NCBI RefSeq assembly: GCF_014202765.1
Contig: NZ_JACHHN010000001.1
Coordinates: 82,020-146,019 of the forward strand
Source: Silvimonas terrae
Lineage (GTDB): Bacteria; Pseudomonadota; Gammaproteobacteria; Burkholderiales; Chitinibacteraceae
DNA length: 64,000 nucleotides
Direction: 5' to 3'
This document shows, in pieces, positions 28,568 through 37,360 of this stretch (position 1 is its first letter; each line of letters starts with the position of its first letter). The notes beneath the pieces were generated by a model. The model was given only the letters and a program-made list of their open reading frames with translations, ran no database searches and was not told where the DNA came from. The position numbers were made by a program, and so were the translations under genes.

Positions 28568-29860
28568 TTAGCCAATGGTGTCAGGTTTCGGCAACAATTT
28601 ATGCTGACACGTCTGTGCGCGGGCCAACAGTAGCGTTCGTTCCGGAATATTGCGGGTCAGTGACGCGGCGCGCTCAAAGGCCACCGCGGCTTCGGCAAAG
28701 CGGCCCAGACGGAACAAAAAATCCGCTCGGACTGCGGGCAGCAGGTGATAGCGCTGCAAGGCGGGTTCATCTTGCAGTGCCTCCACCGCGGCCAGACCTG
28801 CCTCCGGGCCAAAGGCCATGCACACGGCGACGGCACGGTTCAGTTCTACGACCGGGGAGGGCGAGACCTGCGCCAGGGCATCATAGAGGGCGCAGATTTC
28901 CTGCCAGTCTGTTTCCGCTGGCGTGCGGGCGCGGGCATGGCAAGCGGCAATACCGGCTTGCAGTGCATACGGACCCAGCAAGCCACCCAGCGCCCGTGCG
29001 CGGTCCAGGGCGGTCAGGCCGCGCTGGATCAACAGGTGATCCCAGCGCGCCCGGTTTTGTTCCAGTAACAAGATAGGTTGGCCGTGGGCATCTATACGGG
29101 CGCGGGCGCGGGAGGCCTGGATTTCCATCAGCGCCACCAGACCGTGAACCTCTGAGTGATCGGCCGCGAGCCCGGCCAGAATCCGCCCCAACCGCAGTGC
29201 CTCGTCACACAGCGCCGGGCGCATCCAGTCATCGCCGGCGGTGGCGGCGTAGCCCTCATTGAAAATCAGATAGATCACCGCCAGCACGGAACCCAGCCGT
29301 TCGGGCAGGGCGTCTTTCTGTGGCATTTCAAACGGCACTTGCGCGGCAGAGAGGGTGCGTTTGGCCCGCACAATGCGCTGGGCGATGGTGGGTTCGGGCA
29401 CCAGAAAAGCCCGGGCGATTTCATCGGTCGATAGCCCGCCCAGCAAGCGCAAGGTGAGGGCCACCCGGCCTTCCGGCGGCAAGACCGGATGACAGGCGAT
29501 GAACAACAGCTGTAATACGTCGTCATCGACCGGGTTATCCAGCGCGTCGATGGGGTCAGTCGCGGCCAGTTCCCGTTCAATAGAGAGATCCCGGCCCAGC
29601 TCTGCGTGTTTGAGTTGTTGCAGCTTGTGGTGGCGCAGCCGGTCCAGCGCCCGGTGTTTGGCGGCTGTCATCAACCAGGCCGCCGGGTTGTCGGGTACAC
29701 CGGTGAGTGGCCAGTTTTCCAGTGCAATCACCAGCGCATCTTGCGCCAGTTCCTGGGCCAGCCCCACATCCCGCAGCATGCGGGTCAGCGCGCCGATGAT
29801 GCGGGCAGATTCAATACGCCAGACCGCTTCAATGGCCCGGTGGGTAGCAAGCTGGGTCAC
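28568..29860 (-). CDS. ECF sigma factor with C-terminal helical domain (ECF42-type)
   Basis: The 430-residue protein has sigma region 2 (about 10-80, with QDALVIALENWP and NPAAWLMTAAKHRALDRLR) and region 4 (about 110-165, LLGGLSTDEIARAFLVPEPTIAQR). A long C-terminal helical extension (about 180-420), as in ECF42-type sigma factors, follows. These proteins are typically encoded next to DGPF (YciI-like) proteins, and here such a gene lies 54 bp upstream on the same strand. No anti-sigma factor is adjacent, in line with control through the C-terminal extension. Confidence 0.9.
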   Translation of the reverse strand: MTQLATHRAIEAVWRIESARIIGALTRMLRDVGLAQELAQDALVIALENWPLTGVPDNPAAWLMTAAKHRALDRLRHHKLQQLKHAELGRDLSIERELAATDPIDALDNPVDDDVLQLLFIACHPVLPPEGRVALTLRLLGGLSTDEIARAFLVPEPTIAQRIVRAKRTLSAAQVPFEMPQKDALPERLGSVLAVIYLIFNEGYAATAGDDWMRPALCDEALRLGRILAGLAADHSEVHGLVALMEIQASRARARIDAHGQPILLLEQNRARWDHLLIQRGLTALDRARALGGLLGPYALQAGIAACHARARTPAETDWQEICALYDALAQVSPSPVVELNRAVAVCMAFGPEAGLAAVEALQDEPALQRYHLLPAVRADFLFRLGRFAEAAVAFERAASLTRNIPERTLLLARAQTCQHKLLPKPDTIG

Positions 29861-29914
29861 AACAGGGTTCCATCAGCAAACAGGGCGGCCAGGCGGCCGC
29901 CCTGAGCCCGCCAG

Positions 29915-30343
29915 TTAGTGGCCTTGTTTAGCCATTTGTTCACGCATGCGCTCTTCTGCCGCGCGGGCTTCTGGCGTGAATTCGTCGCCAAAATCTTCGG
30001 CTTCAAACACCTGGCGGATTTCGATATAGCTGTCCGTACGGAACGGGTTGGGCGAGCGCTTGACCCACTCAATACATTCTTCCAGCGATTTGGTCTGCAT
30101 GATCCAGAAGCCGGCGATCAATTCTTTGGTCTCGGCAAACGGGCCATCAATCACGGTGCGCTCTTTGCCAGAAAAACGGATACGCGCCCCTTTGGCGCTG
30201 GGTTGCAGACCTTCACCGGCCAGCATCACGCCGGCCTTGACCAGTTCTTCGTTGTATTTGCCCATGGCGGTGAGCAATTCTTCTTCCGGCATCGTGCCGG
30301 CTTCAGATTCCTGAGTGGCTTTGACCATAACCATAAAACGCAT
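29915..30343 (-). CDS. YciI-like DGPF-domain protein
   Basis: The 142-residue protein has the small ferredoxin-like YCII/DGPF fold with the diagnostic DGPFAETKE motif and an N-terminal MRFMVMVKA strand. ATG at 30343 is chosen because AAGGAG lies seven bases upstream; the frame to 30439 has no domain content. It precedes the ECF42-type sigma factor gene by 54 bp, the usual arrangement for this sigma group. The protein may take part in the same stress response, but its activity is not known. Confidence 0.9.
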   Translation of the reverse strand: MRFMVMVKATQESEAGTMPEEELLTAMGKYNEELVKAGVMLAGEGLQPSAKGARIRFSGKERTVIDGPFAETKELIAGFWIMQTKSLEECIEWVKRSPNPFRTDSYIEIRQVFEAEDFGDEFTPEARAAEERMREQMAKQGH

Positions 30344-30735
30344 GATGAAGCTCCTTGAGATTGAGGTTGGGACGCCGCTGGCCGCGTGGTTTTTCCGGCA
30401 TCTATGGGGACGACGAACCAGCCACGACAGCATCGACATGCTCGACGATTATTTTTTTGCCAGGCGCGTTACACCGCAAAACGCCCGCCCGGAACGGGCA
30501 GGTTAGACCATGTTGCTGCCGCTTGCGCAAGCGTTGCGGGCCAACCGGCATACTCGTAATGGAGAGTGCACATTACATTCTTGCGGGTTTGCGGCGGAAT
30601 CCAGCGTTTTCTTGGTGATTTTTACGGTGTTTTACCGACCATCTCGCCCGCGTAGCATCAGACCGTCTGTTATCAGCGAGGCGGCCTGACGCCCTGGCGC
30701 AGCCTCGTGAATGCCAATGTATCCGAGGCCCCCGC
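30344..30735. other. Divergent promoter region before the effector block
   Basis: This 392-bp region separates the DGPF gene from the DUF3304/effector operon. No gene or strong repeat was seen. It should hold both divergent promoters. A GAGG seven bases before 30736 serves the first lipoprotein gene. Confidence 0.4.
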
Positions 30736-31428
30736 ATGAAATATCCATACGCCTGGTTGTTGTGTTGTCTGTTCCCCGTACTGACTGCCTGTGCCAACCC
30801 CCCGGAACCCCAAGCCCAACCCAAAACCTGGTTCAGCCTGGGCTTGATTGCCTACAACTACACCAACCGCACCATAGATACCTACTCCGTGAATGGGGCG
30901 GGGGGCGGCAATGTGTTTTTGAGTCGCTCCAGCGCAGGGGGGAGCAAGACCACTTGCTGTAGCGGCTTCAGCCTTAAAGACCCCCTGCCCAGGCAATACC
31001 GTATTCAATGGGGTGGGGACGAATGCCGCTATACCCAAGTCTCCAGCTACGATGGTACGCGGCGCAATGATGCGCGCATCCTGTGGCGCGAACAAACAGT
31101 CTCCCTCAGCGCTGCCGACATCCACGTCCCGCCTGGTGAAGAACCGGCCTACTTCGAAACCCACTTCTACCCGGACGGTCATGTGGAAGTGGCGGTGACC
31201 AGCCGCCCGTCTGCCCCGCGCCTGATCCTGCCGATTGACCCCGACACCGGCCGCCGCCCCGGTGTGCCCTATCTGCCGGAGCGTTGCACCCCCGCCCAGA
31301 TTACCCAGCCCGGGTACCCGGAACTGTATGACTGGATTGTGCTGCCAGACGGCCTGATCGAGAACGACCCGGTATTCAATCACCACAACACCCCCCCTGC
31401 GCCCGCCCTGCCGAGAAATGAACCATGA
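30736..31428 (+). CDS. DUF3304 lipoprotein, probable immunity or accessory protein of the Tle1-like effector
   Basis: The 230-residue precursor has a lipoprotein signal with lipobox LTAC (Cys at about residue 20) and a DUF3304 domain, with LIAYNYTNRTIDTYSVNG, the CC pair in KTTCCSGF, and YRIQWGG. The C-terminal half contains AYFETHFYPDGHVEVAV and ends in a polar tail. The stop overlaps the start of the DUF2235 effector gene by 4 bp (ATGA), so the two are translated together. A membrane-anchored lipoprotein next to a phospholipase effector suggests an immunity role, inferred from context. A paralogue follows the effector at 33467. Confidence 0.85.
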   Translation: MKYPYAWLLCCLFPVLTACANPPEPQAQPKTWFSLGLIAYNYTNRTIDTYSVNGAGGGNVFLSRSSAGGSKTTCCSGFSLKDPLPRQYRIQWGGDECRYTQVSSYDGTRRNDARILWREQTVSLSAADIHVPPGEEPAYFETHFYPDGHVEVAVTSRPSAPRLILPIDPDTGRRPGVPYLPERCTPAQITQPGYPELYDWIVLPDGLIENDPVFNHHNTPPAPALPRNEP

Positions 31429-33443
31429 CCAATACCACACCCAACGATGCCCTGGTGCTTAGCCAGACCGCCGCGGCCCTGCAGACCAGCGCCGATGATG
31501 CGGTGGCTAACCCGGCCCACGGCGCGCTGACCGCCCAGACCCAGACCCCGGTAGGGCCGGGCACGCCGTACAACCGCGAAGACTTTGGCCTGTGCTGCCA
31601 TGACGTGAAACTGGCCATCTTTTTTGATGGCACCGGCAACAATATGGATGCCGATCTCCCCAGCCGCAAACACAGCAACGTGGCCCGGTTATTTCGTGCT
31701 CATCCGCTCAACGACTCGGTGGCCGCCCACTTTGCAATTTACGTGGCCGGTCTGGGCACCTATATGGCAGACATTGGCGACCCTGGTGGCAACCTGGGCA
31801 GCGGTTTTGCCCGGTATGGCGAGGCCCGGCTGGAATGGGCCTTTGCCGAAATCACCCGCGTGCTGACCGGGGGGGACCCCCAACGCGGGCAGGCCGGCTA
31901 TGCCCCCTGGAAAATTCGCAAGATAGACCTGGCGCTGTTCGGCTTCTCCCGCGGGGCGACAGAGGCCCGCGCTTTTGCCAACCTGTTGCAGCAGCGCAGC
32001 AAGGCCGATGAACACGGTAACCGCAGCCTGGATATCAAGGGCGCCCAGGTGCCCATCCGCATTTATTTCATGGGGTTGTTTGATACCGTGGCCTCGGTGG
32101 GCATCCCTGCCAGCGCCAGTGCCAACAGCAGCGGTCAGTCTCTGACCGGCTGGCTGGGCCACACCCTGGATCAGCGCCGGTTGAGTGGCGAGACCCCCAC
32201 CCGGCACATGGGCAAGGCAGACAGTGGGCTGCCTGCTGAAACCGGCAACGGCCTGCAACGCATTGCCTGGGGGCAGGCCGCCGGGGCCAACCCGGTGCAG
32301 GGCACCTGGGGGGACGGCACCAACGGCCACGGCAGTTGGGTCCAGGACTATGGCCTGGCCATTCCGCCGCGCCCGTTTGTGGCGCAGTGCCTGCACCTGG
32401 TGGCGGCGCATGAAATCCGCAATTCCTTCCCGCTGGATTCAGTGCGGGTAGGGGCGGTGTACCCGGACAACTGTACCGAAGTGGTGTATCCGGGCTCGCA
32501 CAGTGATGTGGGGGGCGGGTATCGGGCTGGAGAGCAGGGCAAGAGCCTTGATGATGGTTCGAAATTAAGCCAGATCACGCTGTATGCGATGTATCAGACA
32601 GCGGTCTCAGTTGGCGTGCCCCTGGAAAAGCTGGGTAGTCTTCATGACCTTACTGTTGAACGGGACTTTGTTATAGACAGCAAACTCATCCAGGACTTCA
32701 ACCAATACTGCCAGCTCACCGGTCTTGCCAATGCCTCTGCCCCACTCGGACAACTGGTCAACACGCAGATGCAGCACTGGCAACACTGGCGGCTGTGGCG
32801 CATGGCCCACGGCCGGGACGCCCAACTGGCCGCGATTGCCCAGCAAGAAGCCCAGTACAAGGCCGAGCATGCGCGCATTCAGGCGGAACTGGATGCCGAA
32901 GAAAGCAACCCGGCACGGCTCAAGGCCGTTAACCGTTACCAGGACTGCCGGGACCGCGCTGCGCAACTGTGCTCGGGCCGGTCGCCCACGCATGAAGCGG
33001 TGGGCAAAGCCTGGGACGAGCTGGACGAGGCCGAACGTGAATGGCGTACCGCCAATGACCCGTGGAACCGCATCCACGCCCGGCTGGAAGCCCTGCCCAA
33101 ATACGAAGGCCAGTTCTCTGCCGCCCTGCAAGTGTATGACCGGGCCCTGCTCAAAGACCTGGCCTACCTGACGGACCCCTACAACGCGCCGACCGGCAAA
33201 CCGCCCTTGCGCCCGCACTACGCCCGGCTGGTGGCCGTGGCAGACCTGGTTGCCCGGCAGCAGGGCCCCGCAGCGCAAATTGCCGACTTTTTTGACCGGT
33301 ACGTGCATGACTCTCTGGCGGGTTTTGCGGGCGACGCCACGCTGCCTTCTGACCCGCGCATCCATTACCTGGGTGGAGACCTCAAGTCCCTCTTTGGCCA
33401 GCGCCAGCCAGACGTGGCGCAGACCCGTACCGCCATCGTATAA
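31425..33443 (+). CDS. Tle1-like (DUF2235) type VI secretion lipase effector
   Basis: The 672-residue protein carries a DUF2235 alpha/beta-hydrolase domain (about 60-410). The nucleophile Ser175 is in GFSRGA, with Asp220 in GLFDTV and His359 in PGSHSDVGGGY as triad candidates, and FFDGTGNN at the start of the domain. The family includes Tle1 phospholipases injected by type VI secretion systems into competing cells. The C-terminal 250 residues are helical and charged. It overlaps the upstream DUF3304 lipoprotein gene and is followed 23 bp later by a second DUF3304 gene. No VgrG, Hcp, PAAR or structural T6SS gene is present here, so delivery must rely on genes elsewhere. Confidence 0.9.
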   Translation: MTNTTPNDALVLSQTAAALQTSADDAVANPAHGALTAQTQTPVGPGTPYNREDFGLCCHDVKLAIFFDGTGNNMDADLPSRKHSNVARLFRAHPLNDSVAAHFAIYVAGLGTYMADIGDPGGNLGSGFARYGEARLEWAFAEITRVLTGGDPQRGQAGYAPWKIRKIDLALFGFSRGATEARAFANLLQQRSKADEHGNRSLDIKGAQVPIRIYFMGLFDTVASVGIPASASANSSGQSLTGWLGHTLDQRRLSGETPTRHMGKADSGLPAETGNGLQRIAWGQAAGANPVQGTWGDGTNGHGSWVQDYGLAIPPRPFVAQCLHLVAAHEIRNSFPLDSVRVGAVYPDNCTEVVYPGSHSDVGGGYRAGEQGKSLDDGSKLSQITLYAMYQTAVSVGVPLEKLGSLHDLTVERDFVIDSKLIQDFNQYCQLTGLANASAPLGQLVNTQMQHWQHWRLWRMAHGRDAQLAAIAQQEAQYKAEHARIQAELDAEESNPARLKAVNRYQDCRDRAAQLCSGRSPTHEAVGKAWDELDEAEREWRTANDPWNRIHARLEALPKYEGQFSAALQVYDRALLKDLAYLTDPYNAPTGKPPLRPHYARLVAVADLVARQQGPAAQIADFFDRYVHDSLAGFAGDATLPSDPRIHYLGGDLKSLFGQRQPDVAQTRTAIV

Positions 33444-33466
33444 CCCCGCCCCTGGAGCCCTTTATC

Positions 33467-34136
33467 ATGCAATTGACCCCCCTTACCCTGCTGCTGGCCG
33501 CCGCGCTGAGCCAGAGCGCGTGTGCCACGCCTGCAGACACGCCCCCTCAACCCAAAACCTGGTTCAGCCTGGGCTTGATTGCCTACAACTACACCGACCG
33601 CTATATCGACACTTACTCTGTCAACGGCGCGGGGGGGGGGCAATGTTTATGTCAGCAACGCCCATGCCGGGGGCGGGGGCACTACCTGTTGTACCCAGTT
33701 CGGAATCCATAACCCTTTACCCAAGCAATATAAGATTCAATGGGGAGGGGAGGGGTGTCGATATACGCAAATTGGGGATTACACCGGCTGGCGGCATGAT
33801 GACGTTCGTACATTATGGCGAGAGCAAACCGTCTCCCTCACAGCCTCCGACATCCACGTCCCCCCGGGTGAAGCGCCGGCCTACTTCGAAACCCACTTCT
33901 ATCCGGATGGTCATGTCGAAGTGGCCGTCACCAGCCGCCCGTCTGCACCGCGGTTGATTTTACCGGTTGACCCGGCCACCGGGCGGCGCCCCGGCGTGCC
34001 GTATCTGCCGGACTGGTGTACCGCCGCCCAGATCAGCCAGCCGGGTTACCCGGAACTGTATGACTGGATTGTGCTGCCGGATGGGCATATCGAGAACGAC
34101 CCGGTGTTCCATCACCGGCAACCCCCGGCGGAATAA
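33467..34136 (+). pseudogene. Second DUF3304 lipoprotein gene, frameshifted at a ten-G run
   Basis: The gene begins at ATG 33467 with a lipoprotein signal (lipobox near SQSAC) and the DUF3304 start LIAYNYTDRYIDTYSVNGAGG. After the G run at 33631-33640 the frame is lost and ends at 33712. The rest of the domain (NVYVSNAHAG onward, CC pair in GTTCCTQFG, C-terminal FETHFYPDGHVEV) continues in another frame to a TAA at 34136. Nine Gs would restore a single 222-residue protein like the upstream paralogue, where GAGGGNV is read at this point. The state may be a pseudogene, a phase-variable gene or a homopolymer error. Confidence 0.85.
33631..33640 (+). repeat. Ten-G homopolymer within the DUF3304 coding region
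   Basis: Ten consecutive G residues sit inside the coding sequence at codon about 56. Lengths of 9 or 12 give a full-length protein; 10 gives a truncated one of 81 residues. Such tracts are known sites of slipped-strand variation. Confidence 0.9.
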
Positions 34137-34167
34137 AACGGCATGTCAGGCGGCAGACCAAACCGCC

Positions 34168-34587
34168 TCAAACCACCAGGTGGTCTGTGGCATCAAACAC
34201 CCAACCGTCTTCATACACTACTTCAAACAGGTGTCCGTCCGGGTCCTTGAAATAACCAGCAATACCCCAGGCGTTTTCCGTGGCCGGTTTGACGATGCTG
34301 CCGCCGGCCGCTGCGGCCAGTGCCAGCGTCTGGGCCACTTCTGCGGGCTGGTGGGCCACATAAGCCAGTGCCATCCCGCCAAAGCCATGGCCCTGAGGCG
34401 TGGCGCTGTTGCAGTCTTGCGCCATGGCGTCACGCGCTAACAAACCCAGCACCACGCCGCCCAGATCAAACTTGGCAAAACCGGCATGGCTGGTGGCGGC
34501 CAATGTCCAGCCCAGGGCTTGATAAAACGCAGTGGCGCGGGCGACGTCGGCCACACCCAGCAAAACAAGGTTGAGTCGGGGGCGCAT
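34168..34587 (-). CDS. Glyoxalase/VOC superfamily protein
   Basis: The 139-residue protein has two beta-alpha-beta-beta-beta modules of the vicinal oxygen chelate fold: ARATAFYQALGW in the first half and GYFKDPDGHLFEVVY near the C-terminus, where the metal-ligand Glu is usual. Members include dioxygenases, glyoxalases and resistance proteins; the exact role cannot be set. ATG at 34587 is selected because it starts the first strand (RLNLVLLGV); the open frame extends upstream without domain content. It is convergent with the frameshifted lipoprotein gene. Confidence 0.85.
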   Translation of the reverse strand: MRPRLNLVLLGVADVARATAFYQALGWTLAATSHAGFAKFDLGGVVLGLLARDAMAQDCNSATPQGHGFGGMALAYVAHQPAEVAQTLALAAAAGGSIVKPATENAWGIAGYFKDPDGHLFEVVYEDGWVFDATDHLVV

Positions 34588-34780
34588 GGTGGATACAGGA
34601 TGATTGAATTGGCCCAGCTTAGCTGATCTGCAACGGATGTCGCGGAGGAGGGCAAGAGCAGCAAAATGTGGGGCGGGTTCAAGCGGTGTTGGCGGCCCGC
34701 GCTTCAAGAAATGCCATGCGCTGCCGATAGCCTGTTTGACGCTTGTATCTTCATGTATCAACGCCTCCCGGATTCTATCC

Positions 34781-36292
34781 ATGACGGTTATTGCCCCCAT
34801 TTCTACCAGCCTGTTACCCGTTCAGACCACGCTTGCCCCAACCAACACACAGGCGGCGACTTTGAGCCTGGCAAGCCAGCCCTCTGTCATGGTGAATCTG
34901 GGCACGTCCCAGGCGGGCGTGGATAGTCAGACTTATTCGGCGCAAGGCACCTTGTACCCTGGGCTGAGTTCGCAACTGGTCTGGAAAAATGCCGTGCAAG
35001 ACCCGGTATCCATCCTGATGGGCAAGCATTTCATGGGCAACACGCTGGCCGACCGTTTCAAGGGCCTGGGCGCGGCCTTGCTGGATGGGTTTAGCAGCGG
35101 CAGCGGCAATTACAGCCAGAGCGTGAAGGTACAAAACACCGATGGCATAAGCAGCGGCAACGGTTTGCGTGCGGGGGTCTCGCTGCAGATCAAGACCAAT
35201 AGCGGCACCCTGGTCACACTCAGTATCGACAGCCAGGCTGACGGGATGGATATCCAGGTCAGTAGTGACAGCAAACTTAGCGATGAAGAACGCGCCGCCA
35301 TTGCCGGCCTGGCCGATGGTTTCCAGAATGCGCTGGATGGTTTGAGCCAGCAGCCGCCACGGCTTGATCTGGCGGGTCTGGCCGGTTACGACACCCATCA
35401 ACTCAAGTCGGTGGATCTGCAACTGGACAGCCATCAAGGCATTACCCTGGGGGTGTCCGCCAGGGTTCATCTGGATCGCCAGACCAGTTCGGTTAACGTC
35501 AGCATGCCGCAGGGCAAAATGGCGCTGAGCGTGAACAACGGCAATATCATGGGGATTCAGGGTTCTGCCGGACAACGCGCGGCGGCGGTGGCCAATATGC
35601 TCAAGCAACTGGACGATGCGGCCAGCCGTGGTCACGGCGACCCGGCACTGGTTAACTTGTTCAAAGACGCCTTTACCACGCTCAATGGCAAGGCCGGGGC
35701 CACCAATCTGAACTTGCCGCTGGATGACCGCGAGCACGCCATGCTGACTGGCTTGTCCGATTTCACGGCGTCGATTACCGATACGCCAGTGAGCTCCAAT
35801 CCGCTGCACCTGGATGAGGTGGACAAGTTTGAGTGGACTGCATCGCAAAGCACCACCCTCAAGGGCAACACCATGCTGGATCACACCCTCTCGCAAACGC
35901 AGAAAACGCATCTGACGGCGGCCTGGCACCGGCCGCTGGTGGCCGGCACACAGCTTAGGCTGACCACGGACCCGGATTCACAAAACTACTATTTTGACCA
36001 GGTCGATGACAGTGCCCAGAGCCAGGCAGACCTGGCTATGCAAAACGGGCAGATGGTGAGTGCCAGAGTGGCGCAATCGGCGGACCAGAGCCTGCACGAG
36101 ACCAAGGTGGTCAAAAACAAGGTGATGGCCGACCAGACCACGCCAACACACAATGCCCGCACGCTGGATTTGCTGGGCCTGTTACAACAAACGCCGCGGA
36201 CCATGAGCGCGGATGAGGGCGATGCCGATCAGAACCTGCGCAAGGTGCACGGACTGGTGTTGTTGTCGGCCAATCCGCGCGACCTGGGCTGA
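34781..36292 (+). CDS. Unrecognised 503-residue protein
   Basis: No family could be assigned. The protein has no signal peptide or membrane segment and is rich in Ser, Thr, Gln, Asn and Asp. An N-terminal region of low complexity (about 1-60) is followed by alternating polar beta-like stretches such as LRAGVSLQIKTNSGTLVTLSID and DLQLDSHQGITLGVSARV, parts that look like surface or appendage-associated proteins. A helical stretch (about 165-185, EERAAIAGLADGFQNALDGL) and a C-terminal region starting FEWTASQSTTLKG complete it. Codon use is like its neighbours. The start is uncertain: ATG at 34781 has no strong ribosome-binding site. It ends nine bases before a convergent gene. Confidence 0.6.
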   Translation: MTVIAPISTSLLPVQTTLAPTNTQAATLSLASQPSVMVNLGTSQAGVDSQTYSAQGTLYPGLSSQLVWKNAVQDPVSILMGKHFMGNTLADRFKGLGAALLDGFSSGSGNYSQSVKVQNTDGISSGNGLRAGVSLQIKTNSGTLVTLSIDSQADGMDIQVSSDSKLSDEERAAIAGLADGFQNALDGLSQQPPRLDLAGLAGYDTHQLKSVDLQLDSHQGITLGVSARVHLDRQTSSVNVSMPQGKMALSVNNGNIMGIQGSAGQRAAAVANMLKQLDDAASRGHGDPALVNLFKDAFTTLNGKAGATNLNLPLDDREHAMLTGLSDFTASITDTPVSSNPLHLDEVDKFEWTASQSTTLKGNTMLDHTLSQTQKTHLTAAWHRPLVAGTQLRLTTDPDSQNYYFDQVDDSAQSQADLAMQNGQMVSARVAQSADQSLHETKVVKNKVMADQTTPTHNARTLDLLGLLQQTPRTMSADEGDADQNLRKVHGLVLLSANPRDLG

Positions 36293-36301
36293 GCGCTGCA
36301 A

Positions 36302-37198
36302 TCAGGGCGCGGGCACCGTGGCGCGGGCCAGCAAGGCCCCCAGCACCATGCGCAAGGTGGTCTGGCCATGCCAGTGTTCCCCCGCGCCGGTTTCCACATC
36401 AATGCCGCCGGCGTTGTGGGTATCGTACAAATCGCTCATCAGGCGGATGTAATCCGCGCTGTGACCACCCCGCGCCAGCATGGCCGGCCAGTTAGCCCGG
36501 GGCACGGCGTAGGGCTTGATCGGGCGGCCGGCCAACTCGCTCAGGGTCTGGGCGATGTCTTCCACACTCACCCGGCGTGGCCCCTCAATACTGACGATGT
36601 GTGGCTGATCGTTGGCGGGTTCTTGCTGCAATAACTGCGCCGCGGCCAGACCCACATCATGTGCAGAGACTGTGGCAAACGGGTGATCCAGCGGCGCATG
36701 CAGACTGGGGAGGGTATTGGTGGCCAGCGCAATCGGCAGCACGCGCGCCCAGTTCTGCAAATGCTCGGCCGAGCGCAACAGGGTTAGCCGGGTAGGGATG
36801 GTTTTGAGTTGGTGCTCCAGTTCATGAAACAACATGGTGATGCCGGTGCCCTGCGGCAGCTCTGCGCCAAAGTCAGACAAACCCAGCACCACCGCCGGTG
36901 GGGTGCGCCGCAGGGCATCGGCAGCCGTCTGGATCATCTGGCGCATGGTGTCGCTGGCGTGAGGATCATCTGCCGGCACCACCGGGCAGAGGATCTGTAC
37001 GGCGTAAGCGCCTGCAATGGCGTGGGCGACAGCAGCGGCGTTGGTCAGATCGGCCTGCACCACTTCGCAGCCCGATTGTTTGAGGCTGACGGCCTGTTCC
37101 AGGTTGCGCACCACGGCCCGCACCGGCAGGCCGGCGTGGCGCAAGGTGGTGGCGGTCATGTGTCCGGCCTTGCCGGTGGCACCAAAAATGACAAACAT
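36302..37198 (-). CDS. NmrA-like NAD(P)-binding protein
   Basis: The 298-residue protein begins with a Rossmann motif (FVIFGATGKAGHMTA) and has the pattern of NmrA/atypical short-chain dehydrogenases: VVRNLEQA, VVQADLTN and a C-terminal ligand domain. Such proteins act as redox sensors or quinone reductases. GAGGAG lies a few bases before the ATG at 37198. It is divergent from an AraC-family gene, a typical regulator-target pair. Catalytic Tyr-Lys residues of classical SDRs were not found. Confidence 0.88.
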   Translation of the reverse strand: MFVIFGATGKAGHMTATTLRHAGLPVRAVVRNLEQAVSLKQSGCEVVQADLTNAAAVAHAIAGAYAVQILCPVVPADDPHASDTMRQMIQTAADALRRTPPAVVLGLSDFGAELPQGTGITMLFHELEHQLKTIPTRLTLLRSAEHLQNWARVLPIALATNTLPSLHAPLDHPFATVSAHDVGLAAAQLLQQEPANDQPHIVSIEGPRRVSVEDIAQTLSELAGRPIKPYAVPRANWPAMLARGGHSADYIRLMSDLYDTHNAGGIDVETGAGEHWHGQTTLRMVLGALLARATVPAP

Positions 37199-37360
37199 GG
37201 AAGTCTCCTCGCGGATGGATGAGCCACCATCGTAGAGCGCACCACGCCGGCAGATGAGCGGGTATGGATGAAGCTGCGCAGAAGAGGATGATTGTTTTGG
37301 CCCGCGTGGCCAGGCCCGTTGCCGGGCCCGGTACACTGATCTGGTTGAAAAGGACTCCCT

